A DNA stretch of 64,000 nt from Sesamum alatum (GCA_034509735.1 JACGWO010000011.1:22428979-22492978), one strand, 5' to 3'. Shown: positions 11,233 through 22,818, numbered from the stretch's first letter. The notes: generated by a model from the sequence alone, not told the origin. A program made the numbers and translations.

Positions 11233-11710
11233 ATGTTGCACGTAGATGGATCTTCAAACTCAAGCAATGTTGGGGCTGGAATCCTACTTCGGGGGCCCAA
11301 AGGAGTAGAGATCAAGGTCGCGGCAAAGCTGGATTTCCTTACCACCAACAATGAGGCAAAACATGACGCCCTGATTTTGGGCTTAAGGATGGCAACGGAT
11401 ACGGGGGTAAGATAGTTAGATGTATATACGGACTCACAATTGATTGCAATGCAGATTTGAGGGATCTGATGAGACCCCAGAATGGTCAATGACTTAATAC
11501 CTAAAAAAGGTAAAACAGTTATTGAGAAACTTTGATAGGTGTACCATCCAAAAAATCCCAAGAGATGAGAATGCAAGGGCGGATGCCCTATCAAAATTTG
11601 GGGCTATGGCATCAGGTATAAATGAAAAGAAAATCCCTGTAGTAGTGAAGGAAAGCGCAGCGGTAGATGAAGTGGAGGAAGTGAAGTGCGTAGTAGAAGA
11701 CAAATCTTAG
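11233..11710 (+). pseudogene. Tat second RNase H (archaeal type), broken
   Basis: LHVDGSSNSSNVGAGILLRG and NNEAKHDALILGLRMATDTG, followed after a stop by LDVYTDSQLIAMQ, match the additional archaeal-type RNase H that marks Tat elements: the motif order D..G..E..D is visible (DGSSN, NNEAKHDAL, TDSQL). RDENARADALSKFGAMASGI (about 11562-11620) is the conserved end of this domain. Two in-frame stops, at about 11414 and 11458, interrupt it. Confidence 0.8.
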
Positions 11711-11731
11711 AAATAAGAGATAGAGGATTAT

Positions 11732-12938
11732 TTGAATAAAGCGGTGTTCCCCGAAGATCTAGTAGCCGCAAGAAGGTTAAAGTTTAGGGCAAACAGATTT
11801 GCAATGTTAAATGGAGAACTGTACAGAAGGTCGATGGAAGGACTTCTACTAAAATGCTTAACTCCAGAAACAACTCATTATGTCCTAAGGGAAGTTCATA
11901 AAGGAAGTTGTGGCAACCACTCAAGAGGGAGATCATTAGCGCAAAAGGTGATAAGGTAAGGTTACTTTCGGACAACTCTTGTGAATGATACTATGGAGTT
12001 CGCGAGAAAATACGGATGTTGCCAGAATTACGCAACCCTGATTCGCTCACCTGCGACCCCATTGGAGCCTGTCAAGATTGCATGCCCATTCGACCAATGG
12101 GGGATAGATATTCTTGGGTCATTCCTACCAGCTCCTACACAGAAGAAATTTGTCATAGTAGCGGTAGAATATTTCTCCAAGTGGGTGGAAGCGGAAGCGT
12201 TAACAAAGATCTCTGAAAAAGGGAAAATCAATTTTATCTAGAAAAAATATCATTTGCAGGTTTGGAATTCCCAAAGCCTTAATCTCAGACAATGGGACAC
12301 AGTTCCAAGGCAAGGGGATCGCGGCATGGTGTAAGGAATTAAAAATCCAGCAGAACTTCACAGCTGTGGGAAACCCTCAAGGTAACGGGCAAACAGAGGT
12401 CACCAATAGAATCCTGTTACAGCATCTCAAAACCAGGCTTGAAGGAGCTAAGGTTCTTGGGTAGAAGAACTACCTGGTGTCTTATGGGTGTATAGAACAA
12501 TGCCAAGAACAGCAACAGGGGAAACCCCATTCTATTTGGTTTATGATTCAGAGGCCGTAATACCAACGGAAATAGAAGAATAAACAACGAGAATTTCACA
12601 ATATGAACCTAACAGCAACCGTCAAGAGAGAAATTTCAACCTCACCAAGATCGAGGAAAAAAGAGACCAAGCTTTCGCAAAAATCCTGCATTATAAGAGC
12701 CTCGTGATGAGAAGTTACAATCACAAGGTCAAGCCAAGGTACTTTTAGACAGGATAGGAGATCTAGCATTGAAGAAGTAGAGGTTTCCAAACATGTGGGG
12801 AAGTTAGACCCCAGTTGGGAAGGGCCATACAAAAGTTATTGAAGTTAAAAAGAAGGGAACATAAAAGCTGCAAGACATGGAAGGAAAGGATCTACTAGAC
12901 CATGGAACGTACACAATCTGATGAAATTTTACAATTAG
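11732..12938 (+). pseudogene. Tat integrase, broken
   Basis: The N-terminal zinc region (ETTHYVLREVHKGSCGNHSR) is followed by the catalytic core. The three acidic residues are all present: D in FDQWGIDILGSFLPAPT (about 12095-12140), D in ALISDNGTQFQ (about 12273-12305) and E in NPQGNGQTEVTNR (about 12373-12411). The end of pol reads RPWNVHNLMKFYN then TAG near 12938, typical of Tat elements. Stops near 11958, 12241 and 12463 and frame changes break the protein. Confidence 0.82.
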
Positions 12939-13185
12939 AATAAGATAGCACTATTTTGTACATTCCTTTTTGCTTTTTTTGTACAACTTTTTGCAGGTAT
13001 TTGAAATTTCTGTACCAAGTACTTGGTCTAAAAAGCTCCAAAAAAGAGCAATTTTATTTTGATCTGAAAAAGATCATGATCTGAAAATGATCAAATGAAT
13101 GTTCTTCTAGCAATATACACCTCACACAACTACCAAATTTAAATTATGAGAAGGAAATAAAACTGGGTGAAAGAACAAGGTACTA

Positions 13186-13965
13186 AGAGATTCCTACGTC
13201 TTGGAAATCTGAGAAAGATTTTCCAAATATAAATCGACCCAAGAGGTCACATAAATGGAAAATTTGGAAAAGATTTTCCAAGTATAAATTGACCAAGGAG
13301 GTTGCATATATGGAAAATTTGGAAAAGATTCTCCAAGTATAAATCGGCCTAAGAGGTCGCGTGTGTGGAATTTTCCAAATATAAAATAGACCCAGGGAGG
13401 TCACATATTGTGGAAGTATAAGATTCTGAAGTAAATCTGACCATTCACGTCGCATATCTCAAAATCTAAGAAAGATTTTCAGGGAAATTCGACCATTCAG
13501 GTCGCATATCTCAAAATCTGAAAAAGATTTTCAAGTTCGACAATTCACATCGCATGTATCAAAATCTGAAAAAGATTTCAAGTAAATTTGATCATTCAGG
13601 TCGCATTTCTCAAAATTTGAAAAAGATTTGCATGTAAGTTCAACCATTCAGGTCGCATATCTCCAAAATCTGAAAAAGATTTTCAAGTAAATTCGACCAT
13701 TCAAGTCGCATGTCTCAAAATCTGAAAAGAAAAATCAAGTAAATTTGACCATTCAGGTCGCTTATCTCCAAAATCTGGAAAAGATTTTCAAGAAAATTCG
13801 GCCATTCAGGTCGCATGTATCAAAATTGGAAAAAGATTTTCGAGTAAATTTCGACCATCTGGGTCACACGTCCTAAGAATTGGGGAAACTTTTCAAGTAA
13901 AATGGACCATCCATGTCACATTTTCAGGTCACCTATCCTAAGAATCTAGGGAAGATCACAAGTTT
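13186..13965 (+). repeat. Tandem repeats of about 55 bp in the Tat 3' region
   Basis: About 14 degenerate copies of a unit built from AAAATCTGAAAAAGATTTTC followed by a spacer and GACCATTCAGGTCGCATAT. Within each unit AAAATCT..AGATTTT forms a small inverted repeat. The first three units (13190-13375) are a variant with CCAAGTATAAATCGACC. Tandem repeats between integrase and the 3' LTR are a known feature of Tat elements. Confidence 0.85.
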
Positions 13966-14190
13966 AAAAGTGGCTTATCGAGGTTACGAACTCATTGGAG
14001 CTTAGGAATGGACTTATGGATATTGCAAAAATAGATGATAAGTGAATCATGAAACTCCAAGATGATAGAAGCATTAAATCATAAGTTCGATTGATAAATG
14101 AGAAGTCCATTACAAAAGGAAGTCAGGGCACTATCCTCAAATTTACAAAAAAAAAAAAAGAAGAAGAAAGCAAGTTCAAAAGACTAAACA

Positions 14191-15225
14191 CTAAGAGGAG
14201 AAATCCATCTTCTCTACCTCCTCAACCAAACTCTGAAATTCATCAATTTCAATAGGAGGGGCTTCCTCCTCAGGAAAGGCTGCAAGGTTTCTGTCTAGTG
14301 TTGGATCGAGCCAAGATAGGTCAAATCCTTCAGTGAAACCTTTTAGCTTCTGCACTTGAGGTTGGCACCTCTCAAACCCTTCATCTAAGTAGTCCACAGC
14401 TTTAACTTCTATAGCAACCTTGAAAGCGGGGAACTTGAGGAAACCACGAGCTCCTTGAAGTCGAGTATCCAAGATGAACATTTGGTGCTCCATGGAAGAG
14501 AGGTAGGCTCCACAACCTGCTATAAGGCATTCCTCCTTACCGACAGCCCAACCTGCTAAAAAGCCCTCAGTCTTGCCGGATTCCATAGCCACAGTCCTGG
14601 TTGTTTCAAGCTCGACCTGGGACCTGAAGGCCTGGTCCTCTAACTTTGCCTCCAATGGCTTAATTTTTTTCTTCTGCAGCAAGGCGTGAGGCTTCACGTT
14701 GGGCTAACTTGGAATCTGCAGCAAACTTCTCATTTCGCTAGTACGTGCATTTCAAGGAAAGATTGTGCCCAAAAGCCATAGCCTGAGCAAGAAGAAGATC
14801 AAATTTCATAAAAACTTTAAGGGGCAGAGAAGCATAGATACTTAGAAGTTTTTTAGATGATACCTGTGTAGGAGCATGGGCATGATGTTCCTCGACGCGA
14901 GTGTGGGCAGTAGGTGCCAGCATAGCTTGATAAGGAGGAGAGAAGACAAGATCGATACAACTCCCAAGAGTTTTGTCCCATGTGGGTTTTCAGAACTGAG
15001 CTTTGGCTCGAGATAACCCAGTCAAGAATCAATTTCTCACCCCCCATCTCGGCTGATCTACAACCAGAAGTACGTAGCTCCTCACGAGTTCCTCTCCACC
15101 ACTTAGTCACCTCGTGGATTAGCCAAAAGCTCTCAGCCTCCTTGGCAGCCTCTTTCGCCTTCCTCTTCTCTTATCGAGCCTGGTTCCGCTTGCTAGACCT
15201 GCTCGAACGAGAGCCGTTACTGTGA
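14191..15225 (-). pseudogene. Antisense ORF of the Tat element, downstream part
   Basis: An open frame on the minus strand (14697-14191, 168 residues) encodes MESGKTEGFLAGWAVGKEEC, GFLKFPAFKVAIEVKAVDYL and FDLSWLDPTLDRNLAAFPEE. Its upstream continuation to 15225 is in shifted frames (TKWWRGTREELRT, EKLILDWVISSQSSVLKTHM, QNSWELYRSCLL). Antisense ORFs between integrase and the 3' LTR are known from Tat elements (Grande, Retand); their role is unclear. The ORF is cut at 15286 by the nested Athila-like element and should continue at 21236-21500. Frameshifts near 14880 and 14700 show decay. Confidence 0.7.
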
Positions 15226-15285
15226 TTTTTCCGTTTGCGCTTTTTTGGTTCACTAGGCCCTCAACGATCTCTTTCTGATAAGTGT

Positions 15286-16582
15286 GTAATTTGCCATGTT
15301 TTGACGCTTGTAATGCCTTATTTTAAGGAATAATTACTCCTAATCATGTGGATTTATTATATTTTCAGGAAATACGTCTTGTGAGGAGTAAAAGATGGTG
15401 AATTGAAGCTAAGAATAGCATTTAGAGCCATTTAAGGAAACAAGTGAAAAAGAGTGGCAGATCCGAAGTTCCCACTAAGCGTGCCCACGCTTAACGCTGC
15501 AATCGACCCAGGAGAAAAAGAAAAACTGCGGATTTTGTTGAAAGAAGAAGGAATGAATGTTGAAATACCTCTTGAGGATCCGAAAATTGTCCATTAGATT
15601 GCTAGGAATTAAGTTGTTAACATTTTTATTAGCAATCATGTATCTATCTCTTTTTATGTTTAGGTTTGTGAGGTGCTAATACTATAAATAGGAGGCACCG
15701 CACAACTCAAAAATCATCTCTTGTTTTACATTAAATTCTAGAGTTTAATCCATTATTCTACTTCTTCTATCTCCTTTTATTTTTATTACGTATTTTTTAG
15801 TGTGTTCTTTCATTAGCACATTAGGCTAAGTTTTTAATTTTCTGATTAAAGTACGGTGAATGCTTGATTCTTAAAACGTTGTGAGATCTAATAAGTGCTT
15901 AATTCTTTTATTAAAATCCGTATTCATGTTATTCTCTGCCCCCTTTTTACAAACGTCTGATTTTTGAATGATGTGATCAGTTGTTCATTATCAAAAAAGT
16001 TTGTTTAGCTATTTGAACTTACAAATCCGTAATTGTTTGTTTAGTTCAATAATTAGTAGCAAATAGCATGAATAATCGTGTCAAAGTGGTTAGTTTTGTT
16101 ATAGTGAATGCATGATCTGATCTAAATAAATCCTCGTAGGAATTTGTTGGTTAGGATCAGGCCCTTCTAATTCTTAATGCTATTAATGAATTAAATCTTG
16201 TGGACGTTCCCGAGGTTGTTCATTGATTAGAGATCTAGCCAACGGACGTTCCTTGGCTGACGAAAAGGTAAGGAAGCGTGAAGTTGTTAGGTCGTACCAA
16301 CGACCATAACTGATCTACGTGTTTTAATAACTTTTACATTTGCATCGATGATCAACAGATGAAATCAAGCATGAACCCACTTTAACCGGAAAGTTTTCTT
16401 AGCTATTAATCTTCCCCTTTAAATTGTCCTTAGTTATTTTCTCTTAAAAGAAAATCTAAACTCCACTTTTTTATCTCTTTTAGAAATCAACTTATCGCCG
16501 ATCCCTGTGGATTCGACCCTACTTACTGCTTTCGCAAGAAAGTAATCGTAGGAATTATTTTTTGTGGTTTCGACACACATAA
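15286..16582 (+). repeat. 5' LTR of the Athila-like element
   Basis: About 1.3 kb, pairing with 19905-21235 over its whole length. The 3' copy has an extra stretch of about 25 bases near 20422-20446, CATTGCCCAATTGCTAATGG and following, absent here. Confidence 0.9.
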
Positions 16583-16604
16583 AATTTTGGCGCCGTTGCG
16601 GGGG
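16583..16604 (+). other. Primer-binding-site-like sequence of the Athila-like element
   Basis: TTTTGGCGCCGTTGCGGGGG directly follows the LTR. It resembles the TGGCGCCGTTGCCGGGGA site of Athila and related elements, usually taken as complementary to a tRNA 3' end. Confidence 0.7.
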
Positions 16605-16649
16605 ATTGGTGTCCTTTAGTTAATTTCTTTTTGGTTACATGAGGTAAAT

Positions 16650-17160
16650 ATGGCCTCCTTAGTTGATCGTCTGGATGAACTTACATCCCTTGTTCAAATA
16701 ATTGTTGGAGAAAAGTTCCAAGGAGTGAAAGCTTGTGGAGTCTGCGATTCCAACGGTCATCCGATCGATTTATGCCCTGCTCTCCAAGAAGCACCCACCG
16801 AACACGCCAATTCCATAGGAGGGTTCTTCGGACCATTGCAAAAGAGATGTGATTCCTATTTCAGCATGTACAATCCAGGATGGGGGGATCATCTCGACCT
16901 TAGTTATGATTCTCAACCTCAAAGTTGGCCACCACCTCATCCACCTAATCGCAAACAAGGCACGTCTCTCGAAGATATGATGAATTATTAATGCTCAGCA
17001 AATTCAGCAGAATACGCAGCAGCAGATCCAACAATACCAACAGAATACCCAAGAGAGCATTCAGAACTTGGAGTCTCAAATCAGTCAATTAGCTTCATCT
17101 GTCAATAGATTGGAATCTCAAGGTAAGGTACCATCTCAAACTGTTATTAATCCTAAATAA
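16650..17160 (+). pseudogene. Athila-like gag fragment with zinc knuckle
   Basis: The ORF 16650-16991 (113 residues) has a CCHC zinc knuckle, CGVCDSNGHPIDLC, matching C-x2-C-x4-H-x4-C, followed by the Athila gag signature YNPGWGDHLDLSYDSQP. It ends in a stop after SLEDMMNY; the gag sequence seems to go on in another frame as a Gln-rich coiled-coil-like stretch (about 16993-17160). The N-terminal capsid region of a normal gag is missing, so the particle protein cannot be complete. Confidence 0.75.
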
Positions 17161-17161
17161 A

Positions 17162-17757
17162 ATGCTAGTGTTACTGTCTTATGCAGTGAGAAAGAGCTGC
17201 AATCAAACAAAGACGAAAATAGCACTAAGCGTGGGCACGTCCAGCACGGTGAATCAGAGCAAGAAATTGACATTCCACAAAAACAAACCGACGAGCCCGA
17301 TTCAACCAAAGAGAATCATTCGAAGAAATTTTTAGCAAGCAATGGGGAGGATCACATAAAGTCAGCACTAAAAGAAAGCCTCACGTCAGTACAAGTGCGA
17401 ACTTTAGAAGAGAACACGGCACCAACACCGGAATTAAAGGAGTTACATGAACACCACAAATATGCCTTCTTAGGGGAGGACGACACATCAGTGGTTATCA
17501 TCTTCAGCAAGCTCACTACCTTGGAAGAAGAAAAGGTAGCTCATACAGTTCAAAAGTTTCGAGAGGCCATTGGATGGACTATCATCGACATCAAAGGATT
17601 GAGTCCAAGAACTTACAAAAATAAAGCTTTTCACGACAAGATAAGTTCAAGGAAGAATTCTCTCATGGACCTCAAAGTTTTCCTAGGTCCACATCGTCGT
17701 CGGGTGTATTACGTTGAAGAAGAGGACTTAGAGTGCCCAACTTATTCAAGTTGAGGC
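17162..17757 (+). pseudogene. Collapsed pol: RT start fused to integrase end
   Basis: The frame is open from just after a TAA near 17158 to a TGA at 17755-17757. Residues ELKELHEHHKYAFLGEDDTS, EEEKVAHTVQKFREAIGWTI and DIKGLSPRTY are the beginning of an Athila RT domain. The next residues, KNKAFHDKISSRKNSLMDLK and VFLGPHRRRVY, match the segment after the integrase core (the family has FHD-K...F..G..VLL). The whole RT, RNase H and integrase core between them is missing, yet the frame stays open across the junction near 17620. A clean internal deletion explains this. Confidence 0.75.
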
Positions 17758-19904
17758 ACAACGTCTAGCCAAAGACGTTAAAGAAAGGCATTATGTGGGA
17801 GGCAACACACCTTTCTCTACCCCTCTTTGCAATATTTTTAGTTTTATTCATTTGAATATTGTGAAAAATGAAGTCTATACGCATGTTCATTAGGCGTGCC
17901 CACGCCTAGCAGATCGAACAAATCTGTCCAAATCTTCAGATTTGACGGACTCGCTAGCTCTGTTAAGCGTGCCCACGTCTAACGGACCATCTCAATTACC
18001 AATTTATAAGAATCACTAGACGTGCCCACGCCTAGCGATTCAAACAAATCTGTAAATCCATCCTTCTAAGACTCATTTTTACACATTTTCTGTTTTTTTT
18101 TTCAAAAAAAAACATAAATCCAAAAATTCAAAAAAGAGAACTTTCCTATAAGGAAATTAGGGCACATTTTTCCTCACCTTTTCATCTCTATTTCAACAAT
18201 TCAAAGGAACCTAACCCCTTTTGCCCAAGAACTCGCCGCTGCCGAATCTGCTCAACCCACTGCTTTTCTGTCAACATCGTCACACGGCTACTACCACTGC
18301 TGAACCCACTCCGCCGTTGTCACCTGCCGGAACCGCAACTTGTCGCCGCCGTTGTCGATCGGATGCACTCAAGGACGTTCTCTTCCCTTATATCTTTTTT
18401 TTTTTTCATTCTTTCAGTTGCATGCATGTGTCCACATTGAGGACAATGTGGATCTTAAGTATGGGGGTATGATTATGCTTGTGGTGTTATGCTTAATGAG
18501 AGCTTACGCTTGTTGTGGGATTGGCGGAAAATTTTTTTGGTGCATTGGTGGAGAGTTTTTTGTGAAGAACTTTTTGTTGGTTGTGGAGAACTTTTTGTGG
18601 AGATTTTGAAAAAAAAAATTGACTTGATGACTTCCTTCTCATTTTTGGAGCTCTCTTCATTTGGAAGCATTATGTGCAAAAGGATACATGTTTCGTGCTT
18701 TAGAGAACTCATGGCTTGAGAACTTATTATTGTCTCGATAACTTGAATTGAAAATTCTTTTGTATGGAATTAGTGGACTAGACAAAACCTTGTGAGCTTT
18801 TGAGCCTAAACACATTGATGAAAAATTCCATCCTTTCTTGAGAGAAAATGCTTCTATGACTTTGTGTTCCTAGAACTTGCTTTGAACCGCATCGAGGCTA
18901 CATAAATGTGCATGCATTTGGATATGATAAAGGCACTAGGATTAAACTACTTTGGCCTAAATTGACCACCACATTACATGTTAACCCTAGTAAACCCACT
19001 TGAGCCTTTTTGGCCTTGTTTTGTTGATATAAGCCGTTAACTATGAGCCGAACCCATCATTCTTTAACCTTGATTTGGACCCTTCCAAGAATCATTAGAG
19101 CATCAAGGAGAATGCGTGTTTATCTTAAAGAATGATTCTCAAAACAAAGTGAAGAATTGAAACATCGCCATTTTGTACTCTAAGGGTATATCTCAAAATA
19201 AGTGTGGGGGTTTCAAATTGTGGTAACTCATTGTTACCTTGTTCTATGCCTATTGCAAAAAAGAGAGAGAAACAAAAGAAAAGAAGAAAAAGTTGGCAAA
19301 AGAAAGAATATTCCTGCCACAAAGAAAAAAGGAAGAAGAAAAGAAAAAGAAAAAAAAAATCTCTCTAAAGGAACGAAAAGGCATAGTTTAAGAAGTTGTC
19401 AAATATGGTTGGGGAACTGAATTACTCTTGAGAGCTTTGAATTGTTGTTCACTTAAGATCTTGGTGCTCTAATTGAGTCTCTTGCAACTTAAACCTCTTT
19501 ATCCATAAAACCTACCCCCAAACCAAAGCCCCATTACAACCAAAATTGAAGACCTTTTGATCCTTGTGTATGCATATTTCAAAGTGGTGGAGATGTGGTG
19601 GATAAGAAAGCTTATGGTGAAACATTGTTGTAGCAAAGCATCGAGGGATACACTTGAGCCATATACACTTGAGAGTTTGAAAAGCGGTGAGCAAAAGTCC
19701 ACTAGTTTTGTATGATTAATTCTTTATGATGGACATTGAGTGAGAACTTGTTTGAAGGCATGTTGAATTCTTTCATGTGATATGTCATTCCCATTGCACA
19801 TGTTGCAACCTAACTTGAGTGTGTTCAATTGTGAAGAGGATTCTAATTGTCAATTTGATCTTAATTTTGCTCGAGGACTAGCAAAAGATAAGTGTGGGGG
19901 TATT
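17758..19904 (+). other. Non-coding inner region of the Athila-like element
   Basis: No coding region is supported. It holds several copies of a palindromic motif around GCGTGCCCACGC (17893, 17965, 18019), a CT-rich patch (18220-18400) and GTGGGGG purine tracts at about 18463 and 19203. The likely PPT, AAGTGTGGGGG, is at 19890-19900, next to the 3' LTR. Confidence 0.6.
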
Positions 19905-21235
19905 TGATAAGTGTGTAATTTTGCCATATTTTAATGCTTATAATGCCTTATTTTAAGGACTAATTACTCCTAATCATGTGGATTTATTACATTTTCAGGA
20001 AAAATGTCTTGTGAGGAGTAAAAGATGGTGAATTGAAACTAAGAATAGCATTTGGAGGCATTTAAGGAAACAAGTGAAAAAGAGTGGCAGATCCGAAGTT
20101 TCCACTAAGCGTGCCCACGCTTAACGCTGCAGTCGACCCAGGAGAAAAAGGAAAGCTACGGATTTTGTTGAAAGAAAAAGGAATGAATGCTGAAATACCT
20201 CTTGAGGATCCGAAAATTGTCCATTAGATTGCTTGGAATTAAGTTGTTAACATTTTTATTAGCAATCATGTATCTATCTCTTTTCATGTCTTGGTTCGTG
20301 AGGTGCTAATAGTATAAATAGGAGGCACTTCACAACTCAAAAATCATCTCTTGTTTTACATTAAATTCTAGAGTTTAATCCATTATTCTACTTCTTCTAT
20401 CTCCTTTTATTTTTATTACATTGCCCAATTGCTAATGGAATTCCACTTTTTAGTGTGTTCTTCCATTAGCATGTTAGGCTAAGTTCTTAATTTTTCGGTT
20501 AAAGTACGGTGAATGCTTGATTCTTAAAACGTTGTGAGATCTAATAAGTGCTTAATTCTTTTATTAAAATCCGTATTCATGTTATTCTCTGACCTCTTTT
20601 TACAAACGTCTGATTTTTGAGTAATGTGATCAGTTGTTCATTATCAAGAAAGTTTGTTTAGCTATTTGAACTTACATATTCGTAATTGTTTGTTTAGTTC
20701 AATAATTAGTAGCAACATAGCATGATTAATCATGTCAAAGTGGTTAGTTTTGTTATGGTGAATGCATGATCTGATCTAAATAAATCCTCGTAGGAATTTG
20801 TTGGTTAGGATCAGACCCTTCTAATTCTTAATGTTGTTAATGAATTAAATCTTGTGGATGTTCTCGGTGTTGTTCATTGATTAGAGATCTAGCCAACGGA
20901 CGTTCCTTGGCTGATGAAAAGGTAAGGAAGGGTGACGTTGTTAGGTCGTACCAACAACCATAACTGATCTACATGTTTTAATAACTATTACATTTGCATC
21001 GATGATCAATGGACGAAATCAAGCATGAACCCACTTTAACCGGAAAGTTTTCTTATCTATTAATCTTTCCCTTTAAATTGTCCTTCGTTATTTTCTCTTA
21101 AAAAAAATCTAAACTCCCCTTTTTTATCTCTTTTAGAAATCAACTTATCGTCGATCTCTGTGAATTCGACCCTACTTACCGCTTTCGCAAGAAAGTAGTC
21201 GTAGGAATTACTTTTGGTGGTTTCGACACCCATCA
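19905..21235 (+). repeat. 3' LTR of the Athila-like element
   Basis: Pairs with 15286-16582; begins TGATAAGTGTG after the PPT and ends CACCCATCA. TATA-like ACTATAAATAGG near 20311 is conserved in both LTRs. Confidence 0.9.
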
Positions 21236-21975
21236 CTGTCCCCTTCGAAGACGGCTTAGAAGAATGAGGTTTGGGGGAGTAAGGTTAAGTCCTCGCAGCA
21301 GATTCTGTTTCCTCACCTACGACCTCAATTGCTGCGGAGCTTGGTGCGATTGGAGGGTTTGGACCTGTGGAAGTACCCAAGGTTCCTGGAGATCGACCCC
21401 TGATAGAAGGGGTGGTGGAAGCGTTAAGCTGGGACGAACCCGACTGAGGTACAACTGAAGGAGATAGTGTCCCCTTCTTAGCACAAAGTCTATTGGCAAT
21501 GCAAGCTTACATGATAAGTTTATCTGCAAGGTAAAAATGAGACATATTAGACAAACATCAAAAAGAATATACAAGAGAATGGAAAGCAGGAACTCAAGTC
21601 ATCTAGAGAACCCCTAGGATGAAGGGGTGATGGAGTGAGATCAACCAACTTCAAGACGTTTTCTGTCAAGAGCTTGTCAGCCTTGTACTAGTGAAGAGTG
21701 AGGCTATTAATGATGTCATCTTCCAGCCCCATTCGTAAGTTTTGGGTTTTGGTTTAGAGGTGCGTCAATCACAGCGAAAAGGCCAATTTTTACCCGAATG
21801 AGGTCGAATAAAGAAAAATCTTTCCTTCCACAGACCTACGTTAGTAGGTGCTTTATCTATAAATCGACAATTAGCCTTCGCAGAAACTTAAAAGAAACCT
21901 CGTTCACCAAATCTACTCAAGGCAATATATTTGAATAAACACCAGAAATTTTCGAAAGTAGGTTCAAGGTAGAGA
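21236..21975 (-). pseudogene. Antisense ORF of the Tat element, upstream part, and 3' spacer
   Basis: This is the continuation of the Tat inner region after the nested element. The minus strand of 21236-21500 is Pro/Ser/Leu rich and has no long clean frame; by position it should be the start of the antisense ORF that is cut at 15286. Positions 21500-21975 are spacer up to the 3' LTR. The assignment rests on position rather than on recognisable residues. Confidence 0.45.
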
Positions 21976-22473
21976 TGTTGATTATTATGAACAAAAGATT
22001 ATGACAAGTCCACTTGTCAATTTGGGTTCATAATAATCAAATTTGTCATAATAATCATTATGACAAGGTAGAGATGTTGATTATTATTCAAGGTAGTCAT
22101 CATTATGAACACGCGCAGGGTCGGGTCGAATGACCCGAACCTACCCAGTTGACCCGATCTTGATGACTTGAAAAAGGTGAGCCGTTGGATCACCTGACAA
22201 CTCTGGCCTTGATGTTGACACTTGGGCTATAGCAAGTGGGCATTCCTTGCCTTATATATATACTTTCAGACATCATTTATGGTAAGGTTATTTATTACAC
22301 TACTCAGCATTAAATACTTTCAGTTCGATTATCACTATCTCGATCTCGAGCTGACTTAGGCATTGAAGGGTATTCGCTGGGGACATCCCAGTAAGGCTAA
22401 TGACTTACTCTTTTCTCAGGTCCTAACTCATCCAAGATACACGAGGCGACCTGCGACCTCCTATCCCGGGTCA
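21976..22473 (+). repeat. 3' LTR of the Tat element (left boundary uncertain)
   Basis: The last 220 bases match the 5' LTR piece at 7331-7555 and end GGGTCA. The upstream part holds two copies of CAAGGTAGAGATGTTGATTA (21964 and 22064) separated by inverted TCATAATAATC words, so U3 contains an internal duplication and the exact LTR start is unclear. The copia LTR resumes at 22474. Confidence 0.65.
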
Positions 22474-22818
22474 ATGCTATATAATGGATATCTATTTCAC
22501 AAGCTCACATATATATAGGTTAGGGACCTCCCATATTACTTTGTCTTTATTATTTTCTACCATCAAGAAAATCTTTAGTTTGCCCCACTAAGTGATAGAT
22601 TAATTCTATCATTCACAACCAAAAAATGGTTACACTTCTCACACTAAGTATTCTTAATTCTTATCATCTAAATATATGTAACTCATGGACTTAACATATG
22701 ATGAATAATCATTATATGAATATTATAACCATACTCTTAATACATGATAAAGGTGGGTCACCTCAAGGGTCTCATGTAATTGAAGAGACATAGTTTCTAA
22801 AAAATGTAGAGACTCACA
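22474..22818 (-). repeat. Copia 3' LTR, proximal part
   Basis: Aligns with 30895-31198 of the 5' LTR (shared CTTAATACATGATA, CAACCAAAAAATGGTTACAC as ATAACC... variants). It starts TGTGAGTCTC at 22818 on the minus strand, next to a purine tract AGTGGGAGAA at about 22819-22828 that serves as PPT. The rest of this LTR is at 7182-7330. Confidence 0.85.

Larger units (their letters stand above)
15286..21235 (+). mobile_element. Athila-like LTR retrotransposon with collapsed pol, nested in the Tat element
   Basis: LTRs at 15286-16582 and 19905-21235 both start TGATAAGTGTGTAATTT and end CGACAC(A/C)CAT(A/C)A. Flanking five-mers CTTTC (15281-15285) and CTGTC (21236-21240) fit a 5-bp target duplication with one change. 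A PBS-like TTTTGGCGCCGTTGCGGGGG follows the 5' LTR and a PPT-like AAGTGTGGGGGTATT precedes the 3' LTR. The inner 3.3 kb holds a gag-like ORF and a short pol remnant only. TATA boxes (ACTATAAATAGG) lie near 15682 and 20311 in the two LTRs. It cannot move by itself. LTRs are still very similar, so it is younger than the host element. Confidence 0.9.
7331..22473 (+). mobile_element. Ty3/gypsy element of the Tat lineage inserted in the copia 3' LTR
   Basis: About 15.1 kb on the plus strand: a short 5' LTR piece (to 7555), a PBS-like site, gag, protease, RT, RNase H, a second archaeal-type RNase H, integrase, a tandem-repeat block, an ORF in antisense, and a 3' LTR ending at 22473. The dual RNase H order and the antisense ORF downstream of integrase are known traits of Tat elements such as Retand and Grande. 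All coding parts carry stops or frameshifts. A 5.95-kb Athila-like element sits inside it at 15286-21235. The target-site duplication cannot be read because the left end appears deleted. Confidence 0.88.

Noticed and set aside
13183..13455. 90-residue minus-strand ORF with internal repeats
   Set aside because: It translates the 55-bp tandem repeats of the Tat element.
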